Source: Saccoglossus kowalevskii (taxonomy: Eukaryota; Hemichordata; Enteropneusta; Harrimaniidae). From it: a stretch of 23,744 nucleotides of DNA. How positions within the stretch are numbered: position 1 is the first letter of the stretch; the number at the start of each line of letters is the position of its first letter. Below the pieces are notes generated by a model. The model was not told the origin of the DNA, did not search any database, and saw only the letters and a program-made list of their open reading frames with translations. Made by a program: the position numbers and the translations under genes. Shown piece after piece: positions 9,212 to 19,639 of this stretch. The stretch spans positions 23,587-47,330 of the forward strand of contig NW_003150767.1 of NCBI RefSeq assembly GCF_000003605.2, written 5' to 3'.

Positions 9212-9934
9212 CTGTTTCCAGACCATGGATAGAGGGACTGTGCATTAGACATGAAATGTTTACTTGAGCTGTTCTTGACTCACCACACACTGCCCACACA
9301 CTATACTAAATTACATGTTACCTGACTGACAGTTAATTAGAGATAACATTTCAATTCCATATCTAATTGAATGGACATCAGAGTATGACTCACAAAATGA
9401 TATATTATAAAAATAGCAACAGGGAAAAATATGTAAATGATTCATTTCTAATTTTACATATGACTAACTTTGGAAATGTATGTAAAGCTGGGTTACCTTG
9501 ATAGAAGAGAATAATTATGTTTTGTGTCATAATTTATTCAAGGGATACTGTTAAGAAAAATCTCATGAACAAATTACATTTTTCAAAGATTTGAGTTGTT
9601 TCCATTGGTTCAGACAGTCTACATAAGTGTTTAGGTAATGTAAGACAGTGTCCTATGTAATAATGTATGATGTAATAAAATGAACTAGTCCTGGCATTTG
9701 TGAGGTGTTGAAGTTATTTTCACAAGTGATGCGGTATTACATTAAACAATATAAATGAAGTGTTGAAATGCATCGAGCAAATTCAAGAAAACTTATCAAC
9801 ATCTGCGTATTTTGTAGTCAATACCAATATATGAACATCAAAGAAAGCTTAGAAAGCACTCCCGTGTGCTGAGAGTATTGGAGACACATTAAAAATTAAT
9901 TCAAAATTACTTGAACTTGAGATGTTGATGGAAA
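9212..9934. other. Interval without recognised gene
   Basis: It is AT-rich with no open frame of note and no repeat unit seen before about 9935. Confidence 0.4.
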
Positions 9935-11275
9935 CGCAGAAAACTAATTATGCAAATTAGGTAACTAATATGAACAGATTTATGTGTAAAACTAATAAGG
10001 TATGCACAATGTACCAAGTTTCATTGAAATGTGATTAGAACCAAAATAATATTAATTATTATGCTAATTAGAGAATTAATATGAACAGATTTTAACCCAA
10101 AATTAATCAGGCTGTCTATTGTCCTAGAGCACTTATGTACCAAGTTTTATTCAAATGTGATGATCAATACTTGAGATATCAGTATTAATTAATTATATTA
10201 ATTAGGTGATTAAGAAGCATAAATATTTACCAAAAACTAATATGGTGTATAGTCCTAGGTTCATTGAAATGTGATGGGTACTCTTTAAAAGTTTCATTGA
10301 AATCCAATGAGTGGCTTTTAGACATCAGTGCAAACAGCCATAGAACAGCAAAAAATTAACTAATTATGCAAATTAGGTAATTAATAGGCACAATTATTTA
10401 TCCCAAAATTAATCTGTCACAGTCCTAGAATATCTATGTCGCAAGTCTCATTGAAATGTGATGATTAGTACTTGAGATATCAGGTGAAAAGCTGAAAATT
10501 AACCAATTATGCTAATAAGGTGATTAATATGCACAAATATTTACCCAAAAACTAATTAGGTCTCTGCACAGTCCTCAAGTAACTATGTACCAAGTTTCAT
10601 TGAAACATGATCATTACTACTTGAAATATCAAAAGCTAAAAATTAATTAATTATGCAAATTAGGTAATTAATATGTACTGATATTACCCTAAAAACTATC
10701 AGGTCTGTGCAGTGTCATATGACATATATGTACCAAGTTTTATTGACATGTTATGATTAGTACTTGAGATATCAGTGGAAAAAGCCGAAAATTGATTAAT
10801 CATTATGTAAATTAGGTAATTAATAATATTAACAGATTTTTACCCAAAAATAATCAAATCTGCGCATTAGTTCAGAGCATCCATGTGGCAAGTTTCATCA
10901 AAATCCAATGAGTGGTTCTTCAAATATCAGTGGAACACAGTCATGGAACAGCTTGAAATCAGTTAATTATCATTCAAATTAGGTAATTAATATTCATAGA
11001 TTTTAACCCAAAACTAATCAAATCTGCGCACTAGTTCAGAGCATCCATGTGCCAAGTTTCATCAAAATCCAATGAGTGGTTCTTCAGATATCAGTGGAAC
11101 AGTCTTGGAACAGCTAAAAATCAGCTAATTATCATGCAAATTAGGTAATTAATATTCATAGATTTTTACCAAAACCTAATCAACTCTGCGCATCATCCCA
11201 GAGCATCTATGTACCAAGTTTCACGAAAATGTGATTAGTGGTTCTTGAGATAACGGTGGAACAAAAAAAGTGACT
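9935..11275 (+). repeat. Diverged tandem array, nine units of about 110-170 bp
   Basis: Units start near 9940, 10046, 10186, 10357, 10500, 10645, 10793, 10961 and 11123. Each begins with an AATTAATTATGCAAATTAGG-like block, then TACCCAAAA, an AATC(A/T)...CTGYGCA block, CCAAGTTTCATTGAAA, and GATGAGTACTTGAGATATCAG-like sequence. Units 7-9 share extra CATCAAAATCCAATGAGTGG and TGGAACAGC segments and are longer and more alike than the others, so the array has been extended locally. Divergence between units is high, indicating an old array. No ORF longer than noise crosses it. Confidence 0.85.
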
Positions 11276-12959
11276 ATGAATATCACAGTACATATATAAC
11301 ATAAACAAATACACTATACTAGTTCTCATACTCAAAGACAACAATATAAAAATAAGAAAAGAAGAGTTATTTTACAGATAAAACTAATGAGTCAACTATT
11401 CAGAATTTTTAGAAATTGAACAGTCGACTTTTTAAAATCAAATAGGAAATGACATCATCACAGATGTTACTAATAGTCCAAGTCAATTCAACTACACTAG
11501 TATTATTATGTTGACCCAGCTGAGTACTCACTCTACATGTATCAATCCACCATTTTAATACCAGTTTGTTTTCACTAAAATTCCAATCATAAATTTCAAA
11601 TTGCTTTTAAAATAGAACAGATTACTAGTACATTTATGGATGCCCACCAGGCCATTATATCCAACCACCTGTCTGCCTGTCTGCCTGGCATTTGACAAGC
11701 AGAATTTCTACAAACTTGTCAACATTTGATTGAAAATATCCAGTTTTTACAAAATACCTATAAATGATCAACAAAGAATAGACTATAAGTCTAAGGCAAC
11801 AGATCAGCAAATATGATTTATTTCAATATAAATTAGATTTTTCATTTTCTGTCGGTTAACCATGGTGACCACATGAGAGCCATTGATACAAAGTATAATT
11901 GTGGTGTGAAACCTGTATACTATCAGCAATAACAAACCACATGATTACATAGATGATCAAATACCAATTTTAAATATATATTTAATTATCAATTATTTTT
12001 ATATAATAAATTATTAATTTTAGATGGACACATACAGCGTAGCAGTAGGAGTATTTTGCTATAATTTTATGAGACAAATTTTCACAAATTCTGTTAATCA
12101 AGAGAAACTTTTAAGCAGTGAATATTTACTGATCAAGGTTTACAAGAATTCTTTTCAAATGAGAATAAGAAAAATGTAAATTAAGTTGTTGTGATGTTTT
12201 TAGCACCCCTGTGAATTATTCAATGCTATTTAATTCAATTTTCACAGCCTCGCAAAATGTGCAAAAAATTATGGTGTATGGTATTTCACAGCTAATATAG
12301 TGACAGCAAATAAACTATTAAATTCTCAAAGAATTCTCAATTACTTAAAAATCAAATTTACAAATAAAGAAGTCTAGACAGCAGGATGGTACAAGAATAT
12401 TGTGTTAAATTTTACAGTATAGAAACGATAAATGATAAAAGATGAACTAGTTTCATCTTCTACATCTTCACCTGGCAGTCTCAGATACAAGCTAATCAAT
12501 ATTCTACCGGTACAGGAAGATCCAATATCCTCAATAACCACCAATCACCTGTTCTCTAACAAACAACATATTTTTTTTGATTTCATACATTATACATTGG
12601 TTTCGAAAAATAATACATCACCAGCTAGGCAAAAATAAAATAATAAACTAAAATAGTGCCAAATTATTAATATTATTGATGAACATGTCAACCGATAAGA
12701 TTGAGATATTATTTATAAGAATGTCTTGATAATCTAGTCATGTTTTCTTCTCATATTTTATTCATTGTACACTTATCAGTATAGTTCACTAAACACATAT
12801 AAATGTTATTATTAATGCAAGGAGCAACGATAACCTTGTTCACACATCTCAAAAACATACCAAAATATGGCTGATATTGACTCACTGGAATACAGTTGAA
12901 TATTTGCAGATTTTTAATCACAAAGTGAATAAAATGCTACGTTCACTTGACATCATTTT
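11276..12959. other. AT-rich interval, no gene recognised
   Basis: A short (CTGTCTGC)n tract occurs at 11669-11688. The 68-residue plus-strand frame at 12432-12638 has no recognisable motif. No exon or repeat family was identified. Confidence 0.4.
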
Positions 12960-13083
12960 ATTGGAGCCCTGCGGCTCGACTGGCTCAAACCAAGTTCGGC
13001 TCGAATAAACCCTCGTGGTTGAACTCCGATAGGGTTGAGCTTGGACATGGCCCGACTGTGTATAGGCATCAAGGCCCAACTAT
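12960..13083. other. GC-richer patch of unknown nature
   Basis: Composition shifts abruptly from the AT-rich flank to CpG-containing sequence with several GGCTCGA / GGCTCAA motifs and the partly complementary ACCCTCG and CGATAGGGT. It may be a SINE or the 5' part of an inserted sequence that includes the next ORF. I do not recognise a family. Confidence 0.3.
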
Positions 13084-13086
13084 AAG

Positions 13087-13304
13087 AGCCCAAATCACGC
13101 CCTCAATTGTCTTCTGCCAGTAACCTCTTATTTGAAATATGGCAGAGACAACATCGTTCATACTTTCACACAATTTCCGACTTGACGAAGAGATATGTGC
13201 CTCAATATCTATGTGACAGAGTTAAGAAATACTGCGATAGATTGACAGCTCACCAGAAAACAGAGAAATGGCACATGAAATTATGCGACAAAAAGAACAA
13301 CTGA
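13087..13304 (+). CDS. Unrecognised small ORF or exon-like frame
   Basis: The open frame runs from just after TAA at 13083-13085 to TGA at 13302-13304. It has no in-frame ATG near its start. The coding-like part reads WQRQHRSYFHTISDLTKRY then a Lys/Cys-rich tail (DRVKKYCDRL, KLCDKKNN). A pyrimidine-rich tract ending CTTCTGCCAG at 13120 resembles a splice acceptor inside the frame, so it could be an internal exon. In another frame an ATG with a strong context (13139) gives only 25 codons. No family is recognised. It may equally be a decayed retroposed or transposon-derived sequence. Confidence 0.25.
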
Positions 13305-13392
13305 ACAGAACCAATGGAATTGAAGAAACTTTTTAAAGATAAAAATCGTAAAAAGCGGTCACAGCACAGTGATGGTTCTCAGGTTCAGGTTG

Positions 13393-13420
13393 ACAACTGT
13401 TACACATATCACAACAGTTG
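13393..13420. other. Inverted repeat CAACTGTT/AACAGTTG
   Basis: An 8-bp perfect stem (13393-13400 with 13413-13420) encloses a 12-nt loop. Each arm contains a Myb-type AACTG/CAGTT core. Function is unknown. Confidence 0.5.
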
Positions 13421-13561
13421 AACAATTACAAAATGGTAATTTTGCATGACAATAACTTAAGCCAATAGGCTGTTACACATTTTAGCTGCCGTGCTTCCTG
13501 TTTATATGAGACACTAGTACCTAAATCATAACACCAGTGCATTGTCATTTCTACCTCCATG

Positions 13562-13568
13562 CTCAGAC
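13562..13568 (+). repeat. Target-site duplication (left), CTCAGAC
   Basis: CTCAGAC here is repeated exactly at 14310-14316, bracketing the inverted-repeat element between them. The identity extends leftward (CCATG precedes both copies), but on the right those bases belong to the element terminus. Confidence 0.8.
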
Positions 13569-14309
13569 CATGGAACTATAAACCCCATGAAGAACAACGA
13601 AACTAAGAGGATTAAAAAAACCTTTGTCTTAGTTTATCTTACAGTGCTTTCGCTTTTGTTTCCACAACATTAGTCATACTCCATGTTAGTTGCCGCCGAT
13701 ATGCCCGTATCAATCGCTTTGCTGGAAACGGAAAACTTGAAAAAAAAATTTCATATCTGCGCAGTAAAATATTTCGTTCACTACGCATGCGCAAACAAGT
13801 CGGTCTGCAGGGTGACCTTCAGTGTACCGGAAATCATGCAACGAGTCAGAGTTTTAGCGAGTTTTCATAATTTTCAATGTCGTTTTTAGATTACTTCTTG
13901 TTTTTTTCAATCCTCGAAAAAATAAGGTTGCGAAAGTTTGCGAAACATGGGGTTTGGTATGCTGTTTGTTGTCGAGATATCCAGACTTATTCCGTGTTTC
14001 CCTTCGATCGCCAGAATTGGCAATGTGTTTTTTTTTTTCCGTTGAATGTCGCTCATTTATCAGTGTTTTTGTCTTGGCGCCATTGTTTTTTTATGCTATA
14101 ACCGAAACAACTCGATCACGTGATCTTCCGAAGTCGCCCGATTGACTCTGCAAATGACTGATAGTCGGAGATAAACGTTCATTTGTGTAAATCGGCTTAT
14201 TTTTTAATGCGACAAAATAAACAGTCAAAATAAACATTCAACATCGCGGCAACTATCATAGTTCAATAGAAACGAAGTGGTTGTTCTTCCTGGGGTTTAT
14301 AGTTCCATG
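13569..14309. mobile_element. 741-bp non-autonomous DNA transposon with 30-bp terminal inverted repeats
   Basis: The left end reads CATGGAACTATAAACCCC then ATGAAGAACAAC. The right end, read inward on the opposite strand, gives the same 30 bases with one mismatch (position 20). It is bracketed by a 7-bp direct repeat. Short frames inside (13683-13889 and 13877-14101, plus) show no transposase motifs. The interior is less AT-rich than the flanks and carries an NRF1-like CGCATGCGCA (13784-13793) and the palindrome GATCACGTGATC (14114-14125). The CATG terminus and ~30-bp inverted repeats recall P-type elements, while a 7-bp duplication also fits Dada-type elements. Superfamily assignment is open. 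Confidence 0.85.
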
Positions 14310-14316
14310 CTCAGAC
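14310..14316 (+). repeat. Target-site duplication (right), CTCAGAC
   Basis: This is the exact partner of 13562-13568, immediately after the right inverted repeat. Confidence 0.8.
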
Positions 14317-14706
14317 TCATGACTGTTTCTTTTTATTCTCCCAGCTTAACAGCATCGTGCCATGTAAAGAAACAACACAAGCACAACACAAAACTCGTTT
14401 TCAGACATGTTTGGAAATAGTCTCCTGTTAGTCGGTGGAAGGAGCAGTTGTTCTGCTCTTATAGAATGCTGCTTTGTGAACATAGCAATCATATGGATCA
14501 GCAAACATTGTAAATATAAAAGTGGCTTAAAACAGCAGTGTGTTAATTAATTAGACCAAATATTTACCTGTCATGATAGATTATCAAAAGTCCATTATTA
14601 TGCAAATTAGTGATTATGCTTTGATATTGAGTTTGGGGCTAATACCACCCCACAATGTCACACTATATGGTTTCTAATTGCTTATTATGAACATATTATA
14701 CCAGTA

Positions 14707-14895
14707 CATTCTCTAAGACAAGCCTACGTCACAAACTGGTCAAAATCCCCCAAACATTGCCTGCAACCAATCACAGACTAGCTTAAACAATAGCTTTCTC
14801 TGACGATAATACTTAGCAACGTTAATTCCCCCACGCTAACTTGAAAAGTCTTTTGTTTTTGTCTTGTTTCCGTTTCCGGTCTGTCTTAGAGAATG
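14707..14895. mobile_element. 189-bp MITE with 14-bp perfect inverted repeats
   Basis: CATTCTCTAAGACA (14707-14720) is perfectly inverted as TGTCTTAGAGAATG (14882-14895). The two ends are otherwise unrelated. No clear target duplication is visible, so the boundaries may be off by a few bases, or the duplication has decayed. There is no coding capacity. Confidence 0.6.
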
Positions 14896-17255
14896 CATTA
14901 CATGTACATTAGACACACATGTCAGTCCAATTTGTTTGTTTTAGTTAGATTTTAATTTATAAATAAACCAATCACACACAAAACCATTCATCTTTCTAAC
15001 AGGGCTTTAAGTATATGTACTTCTAATAGAACAAATACGATATATAGCTTTGTGACATCAATTCAGAACATAAGTTAACAACCTTAAATTAGAGTTAGCC
15101 TCTCTAAACTGAACTTTGCTTATTGAAAACACAGAAGTGGTTTATAACAGCTGTGACAAGTGCCAGCTGTTGCCATATATTACAATAAAGATGTAATGGC
15201 TATCCATAGAAATATAGTTAATAAGATCAAATTTCATTGATAAATATCTAGCAAAATTACACAGTTAACCCAGTAACAATTACAAACATAAAATTGGTTT
15301 TGGTTTTATTTTTGCTAAGGTGGGTCCTTTCATTGATAATGAATAAATTGGTGTACATGGTGCAAGTTAAAAATGTACTAGTTCATGATGTAGTCAGTTT
15401 AGTAGATATTGATAACCTTGTTTTTTGTCACGGATCTAGTATCTCTGGTGAAATACCAAATTAAAGTTAGCATAGTATACTAGTAGTACCGTATAAAGTA
15501 AAATCAATTTCACATTTCAGTTACTAGAAATTCACCATGAAACATTTCATTTAAAATTGATGCTTGTTTTAGTGGGGTAGAGTTCCATGATGTAGACACT
15601 TTAATTCTGTGTGTCAGGCAAGTAATTATGTTATAAAATGAGAATTCATAAATTTTGAATTTATAATTTATTTTTGATCTACATGTATACTGTAATCTTG
15701 TTAATAATCAATGCTAACACAGAGTTGTGGCACAGATTAACTGAATAAATTCCTCATCCTTCTTGTAATGAATACAATGGGAAAGGGGATAATTAATTAA
15801 TTATGTTACAGATATAAGTATATCTGTTTGTGGATAGATGCTTATAGGAGGAATTGAAGGGTTATCAAAGAGATAAGAAGGCTCTTAGAAAATACCATTT
15901 GGAGAAGTATGTTGCCAAGCAACCATAATATTATAATTGGGAAGTGAGAACCCCTACACATGGTAAAGCTCTCATGCTTATCTTTCATTTTACATGCACA
16001 ACTTTCTGTTGTAAAAAGTAAAAGGCTACTGTGACACCAAAAAAACTGATACACAAAGAACTGTGATACCAAATGAAGTATCAAATCATGCTTTTGACTT
16101 GCTTTGCAGGGAGATAATCCTTCTATTGTTCATCTCAGTAAGCTGCACCATGGGAGTACAACAATGCAGGCAGGGCTTCATTTATTCTCAGATAACAATA
16201 CAATTTATTGAAGTAGTGACTACATATTATCTTAATAATAATTTCAATCATAGGCTTACCCAACTTTATTAACAGGGCTGTCATGTATGTACTTCTATAA
16301 AAGTAAAGGTTATAACAATGTTATACCCTAGGCTATAAAAAGCCTTTGAAGATTATATTGTCATCTTATGCCTCAAGTGATGTCACAGTGCCATTTTTAT
16401 TATATAAACCAGATTAGAAAGAAGAAGTAAAAAAAGACAATTAGTAATATATTTAGTGACTCAACAATACCAAAGAGAACTAACATAGAACAGTTTTACT
16501 ATGGAGGATATGTCTTCATGAGTCTACTAGAACACTGTTCCAGTTTCAAGAAGGCATTATCTACATGCCTTTGTGAACCAAACCGAACTTAACTGAAAAA
16601 AGACAGCAATATAATGCAACAACATCCACAAAAGCTATACAATGTATGAACATATAGTTATATATGTACCTAGAGAGTCAATTGTGTACCCTCCCTCTAT
16701 CACAGAGATTGTGGAGCACCATACAAGATTATCCATGCAACTAAAAGTGTTTATCCACCCATGGCTTATCCAACTGTTATTGACAGACAGTTTCTAACAA
16801 TACTATTACAGCACTTACAGTGATAAGCTGGAGCTATTGGTTGAGTATAAATGCAAAGGCCATCCAGACTGTATATATTAAGAGATTATTTGAGAGAAAA
16901 CACAGCAAGCTTAACTAAAAATAAACAAACCCAGCTTAGTACAGAATGCTTACAAAAAGCCACTTCCAAAGGCCAACACATACTGTCCTTTAACAAGAAT
17001 ATGTTTTTGTCTTTGAAATAGTAATTACATTTATTAAAAAGACACTTATAGTGATGACAACAGTGGATTAGTCGCATATTTACCTTCAAGGATGAAAAGA
17101 TGTATAAAACGACTTTATTGATGATGACACAGAGCTTTTTAGCTCCATGGTGACAACTACAGATATTTCAAAGACATTTCCTAATTTCCTATGTTTCCTG
17201 AAAATATTAATAAATCTGACATTTATGTAATTACTGTGAGTTTGTGATGATTATG

Positions 17256-17256
<1 letters not shown>
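14896..17256. other. AT-rich interval, no gene recognised
   Basis: A 20-nt near-perfect palindrome, ACAGATATAAGTATATCTGT, sits at 15808-15827. The short frames on both strands (for example 16084-15842 and 17089-16886 minus) lack motifs. If the CHSY gene extends leftward as inferred, this is intronic. Confidence 0.45.

Positions 17257-17287
<31 letters not shown>
17257..17287. repeat. (TA)n microsatellite
   Basis: 31 nt of uninterrupted TA dinucleotides. Confidence 0.95.
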
Positions 17288-17290
<3 letters not shown>

Positions 17291-18603
17291 GCAGCCATAT
17301 TTTAGACAGTGAAAGCTTTATTAAAATATAATAGACACATTGTAGCTGAAGAACAGATTCAAAATTACCAACAATAATAGTGATTCAACATTTACTCACA
17401 CCCAAAACTCTGATGGAATGGAAATGTTTACAAATATTTAATGACACAGTGTTTGTGACTTTTGCAAAATTTATATATAGTTTTCAAATCGTGAAAATTC
17501 CTAGCACTAGCAATGAAAATTAAATGATTTACAGTACAGTTCATCTATGATTCAATTAAGTTTATGGAGAAGAATGTGGTGTGAAGTTCAGACAAGTTTC
17601 CAGTTTACGCAAAATTTGGTTTGACCAGGTTTCACTGTAATATCTTCTGAATATTTAAATTGTCTATGATTTTCTCACACCCAGACATTCATGGTTACAG
17701 TCATACTAGACAGAGGAAGCAACACAAATGTCCTTAAGCCTAAACAATATGAATAAACTTTTAGTAAAATATTTCAAAAATGCATGTATTATTGAGAGTG
17801 TAAAGTAAAACTGTAAATATACAAGGTGTTTATGTGGCATTAAATCCAATAACAATGAACATTCCCTACCACTGTTCAAGAATAGTGTCTGGTTACTTTC
17901 TGTGGACAGAGGAACAATTTATTCAATTTATTTGACATGCCAATTGACCTCTCAAGTTTATGGTGTAATACTGAGGGGTATATACCAGCAATAGCTATCT
18001 GTCATCAAGCAAGAATTTAGAGCATACACATATAGAGAAGGCATAGGAATTTAGACTGCTTACAATATCAGCATTCACATTCGAAGCAAAAACTGTAAGT
18101 ACCCTGCATTCCAAACATGACTTGCAAACATTTTGGGGACAAAAACAAAATGTGTTGAACATTAATGACATTTAAAAATATACTTTCCAAGAAAACGAAA
18201 ACTATTCGACTGTAGTTACAAGCTACTTATCAACCGCGCGAAGTAATATGTTAAATATCACCAGACAGGCAACCGACGTGGTAACTCGATATGCAGTTAC
18301 TGTTTAGACTGTGTACAAATCTAAACACGCCGAAAACGTGCCGGTTGATAGAAAGCATAGCATATCCTACATTTACAAAACAAATCTGTCTTTCGAATGC
18401 CAAACATTCAATTTATTAAACCAATAGACATAATTTACTAGTACAAACTATTCACCGGGTCTTAGGCCAAACAAAACGGTACACTTCGTGTCATTCGCTT
18501 TCGGTACAACAGAAAAGGCAAGATGACCCATTTAAATTATTGAGCAATTTCACAGTACACTAAACAGATACAACACTACCAACACCTAATTTCCAAGTCC
18601 ATT
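17288..18603 (-). other. Presumed 5' part of CHSY intron 1
   Basis: This sequence lies downstream of the exon 1 donor on the minus strand. Its CpG content rises near the exon (about 18180-18520). No further exon is recognisable. Confidence 0.5.
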
Positions 18604-18610
18604 TCTTACC
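18604..18610 (-). other. Splice donor of CHSY exon 1
   Basis: Read on the minus strand, GAG (last codon) is followed by GTAAGA, a near-perfect donor. It lies immediately after the conserved WSYE residues. Beyond it the frame runs only seven codons of unrelated sequence to a stop. The intron is phase 0. Confidence 0.9.
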
Positions 18611-19371
18611 TCGTATGACCAAGTGCAGTCAACTCCGGCAAATTTCTTAACACATCTTCCAACTTCCACGTCCTCGTGGGTGCTGTATAAATTTTTAAGA
18701 CAGTGGCTGATGTTCGGCACGATCTTTCTCAAAGTTTCACGACTGAAAATCATTCCTGGGCCACCCATACAAAAATTTTCCCCATGGTTAAAATAAAGTT
18801 TGCCAAACTCTTCCTCATTGCCAAGTCCTGCTTGTCCGATAAATAACCTTTGAGAACTGTTTACAGATCGAAGGAAAGTTTCTAGTTTGTCTCCTCTCAG
18901 GTAAACGTCGTCATCAGCTCGCATGAACCATTCGTATTTATCGATAAAATTATCATGCATATATTTTAACATCATGAATGATTTTTTCTGTGGTGGGTAG
19001 CTGTCATCTACGCCAGGCAAACTTACAAGTGGCAAACCGCGAAGGGAGGAATTCGAATCGGCACTGGAAAAGAACACAACTTTGCCAGGAACAGTTTTCG
19101 CCCAAGTTCGATTCACTGCAGACGCACGAGTTGAAAGATACTTTTTCGCTGTCATCACGCCAACAAATATGAAATTTCTTCCTGTATCGGGGGGTTCTAG
19201 TGTCCTCATTTCGATCCCAGTCTCGGGTATATTCGAATCGTGGCAAGTTTTCATCGATGGGACCCATCGAAGACGTAGCCATGTTGCGAGGAAAAACCCA
19301 CACAGCAATCCAATGGAAATGCCCAGAACTTGACGCGAATAACCACGGCTCCGACGAACAACCATGATCAT
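18610..19371 (-). CDS. CHSY1: Chondroitin sulfate synthase (CHSY1-like), first coding exon
   Basis: This exon encodes the N-terminal half of a Golgi type II glycosyltransferase that polymerises the GlcA-GalNAc backbone of chondroitin. Its 254 codons (numbered from ATG 19371) show a basic cytoplasmic tail (VRRSRGYSRQ), a membrane anchor at about 15-31, and then the GT31-type beta-glucuronosyltransferase region. That region has NFIFVGVMTAKKYL, DDSYPPQKKSFMMLKYMH, EWFMRADDDVY with the metal-binding DDD at 153-155, GENFCMGGPG, and STHEDVEVGRCV near the end. These blocks are shared with vertebrate CHSY1/CHSY3. N-glycosylation sequons lie at residues 87, 107, 171 and 220. Full-length proteins have about 800 residues with a C-terminal GalNAc-transferase domain, which is absent here and must be in later exons. 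The frame is open upstream to TAG at 19407, but only via GTG; ATG 19365 has a better context (A at -3, G at +4) than ATG 19371. The intact DDD argues against a non-catalytic CHPF homologue. Confidence 0.95.
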
Positions 19372-19535
19372 AGATCCTCCAGCCGACCTTTCAAAAACAG
19401 ACACCTACAAACGCCGGCTAAATCCTAGAACTCAGTCAAACTTTTCAACCGCATGGCTGAATATAGTGGATTATTCTACACAGACGACAAATACACAGCC
19501 GACGTACTCTCACCGCCATTTTGTTGACTTGCAGA

Positions 19536-19543
19536 TGACGTCA
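19536..19543. promoter_or_regulatory. Full palindromic CRE, TGACGTCA
   Basis: This is the consensus CREB/ATF site, 165 bp upstream of the CHSY ATG and within the presumed promoter. Confidence 0.55.
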
Positions 19544-19563
19544 ACATCAATCATTTACGATGG

Positions 19564-19576
19564 TGCCCTTTGACCT
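19564..19576 (-). promoter_or_regulatory. DR1 nuclear-receptor half-site pair
   Basis: On the minus strand it reads AGGTCA A AGGGCA: two half-sites in direct repeat with one-base spacing, the arrangement bound by HNF4, COUP-TF or RXR heterodimers. There is one deviation in the second half-site. Confidence 0.45.
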
Positions 19577-19639
19577 TTAATTGGAAACTTTTCTCAAAGT
19601 TGAAGTTTGTCTCAAGAGGGCTTCCGACAAGTGGTTATG

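Larger units (their letters stand above)
19372..19600 (-). promoter_or_regulatory. CHSY 5'UTR and probable promoter
   Basis: This CpG-richer segment lies upstream of the start codon. An in-frame TAG at 19407-19405 shows that the 5'UTR begins close to the ATG. Three motifs cluster: CCGCCATTTTG (19513-19523, YY1-like), TGACGTCA (19536-19543, full CRE) and TGCCCTTTGACCT (19564-19576, DR1). No TATA box is evident at a fixed distance, consistent with a dispersed TSS. The TSS position is not determinable from sequence alone. Confidence 0.6.

Noticed and set aside
13683-14101. Two plus-strand ORFs inside the 741-bp transposon
   Set aside because: They have no DDE/DDD, zinc-finger or THAP-like pattern and overlap out of frame, so they look like chance frames in a non-autonomous element.
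15842-16084. 80-residue hydrophobic minus ORF
   Set aside because: Leu/Phe-rich translation is expected from AT-rich DNA, and there is no motif or splice context.
19004-19303. 99-residue minus frame and overlapping plus frames (18978-19333)
   Set aside because: These are shadow frames of CHSY exon 1. Only the CHSY frame matches a known family.
19365-19404. GTG start extending the CHSY ORF to 272 residues with the C-terminal VRNGLGN
   Set aside because: An ATG is expected in an animal gene, and the last seven residues are translated intron beyond a strong splice donor.
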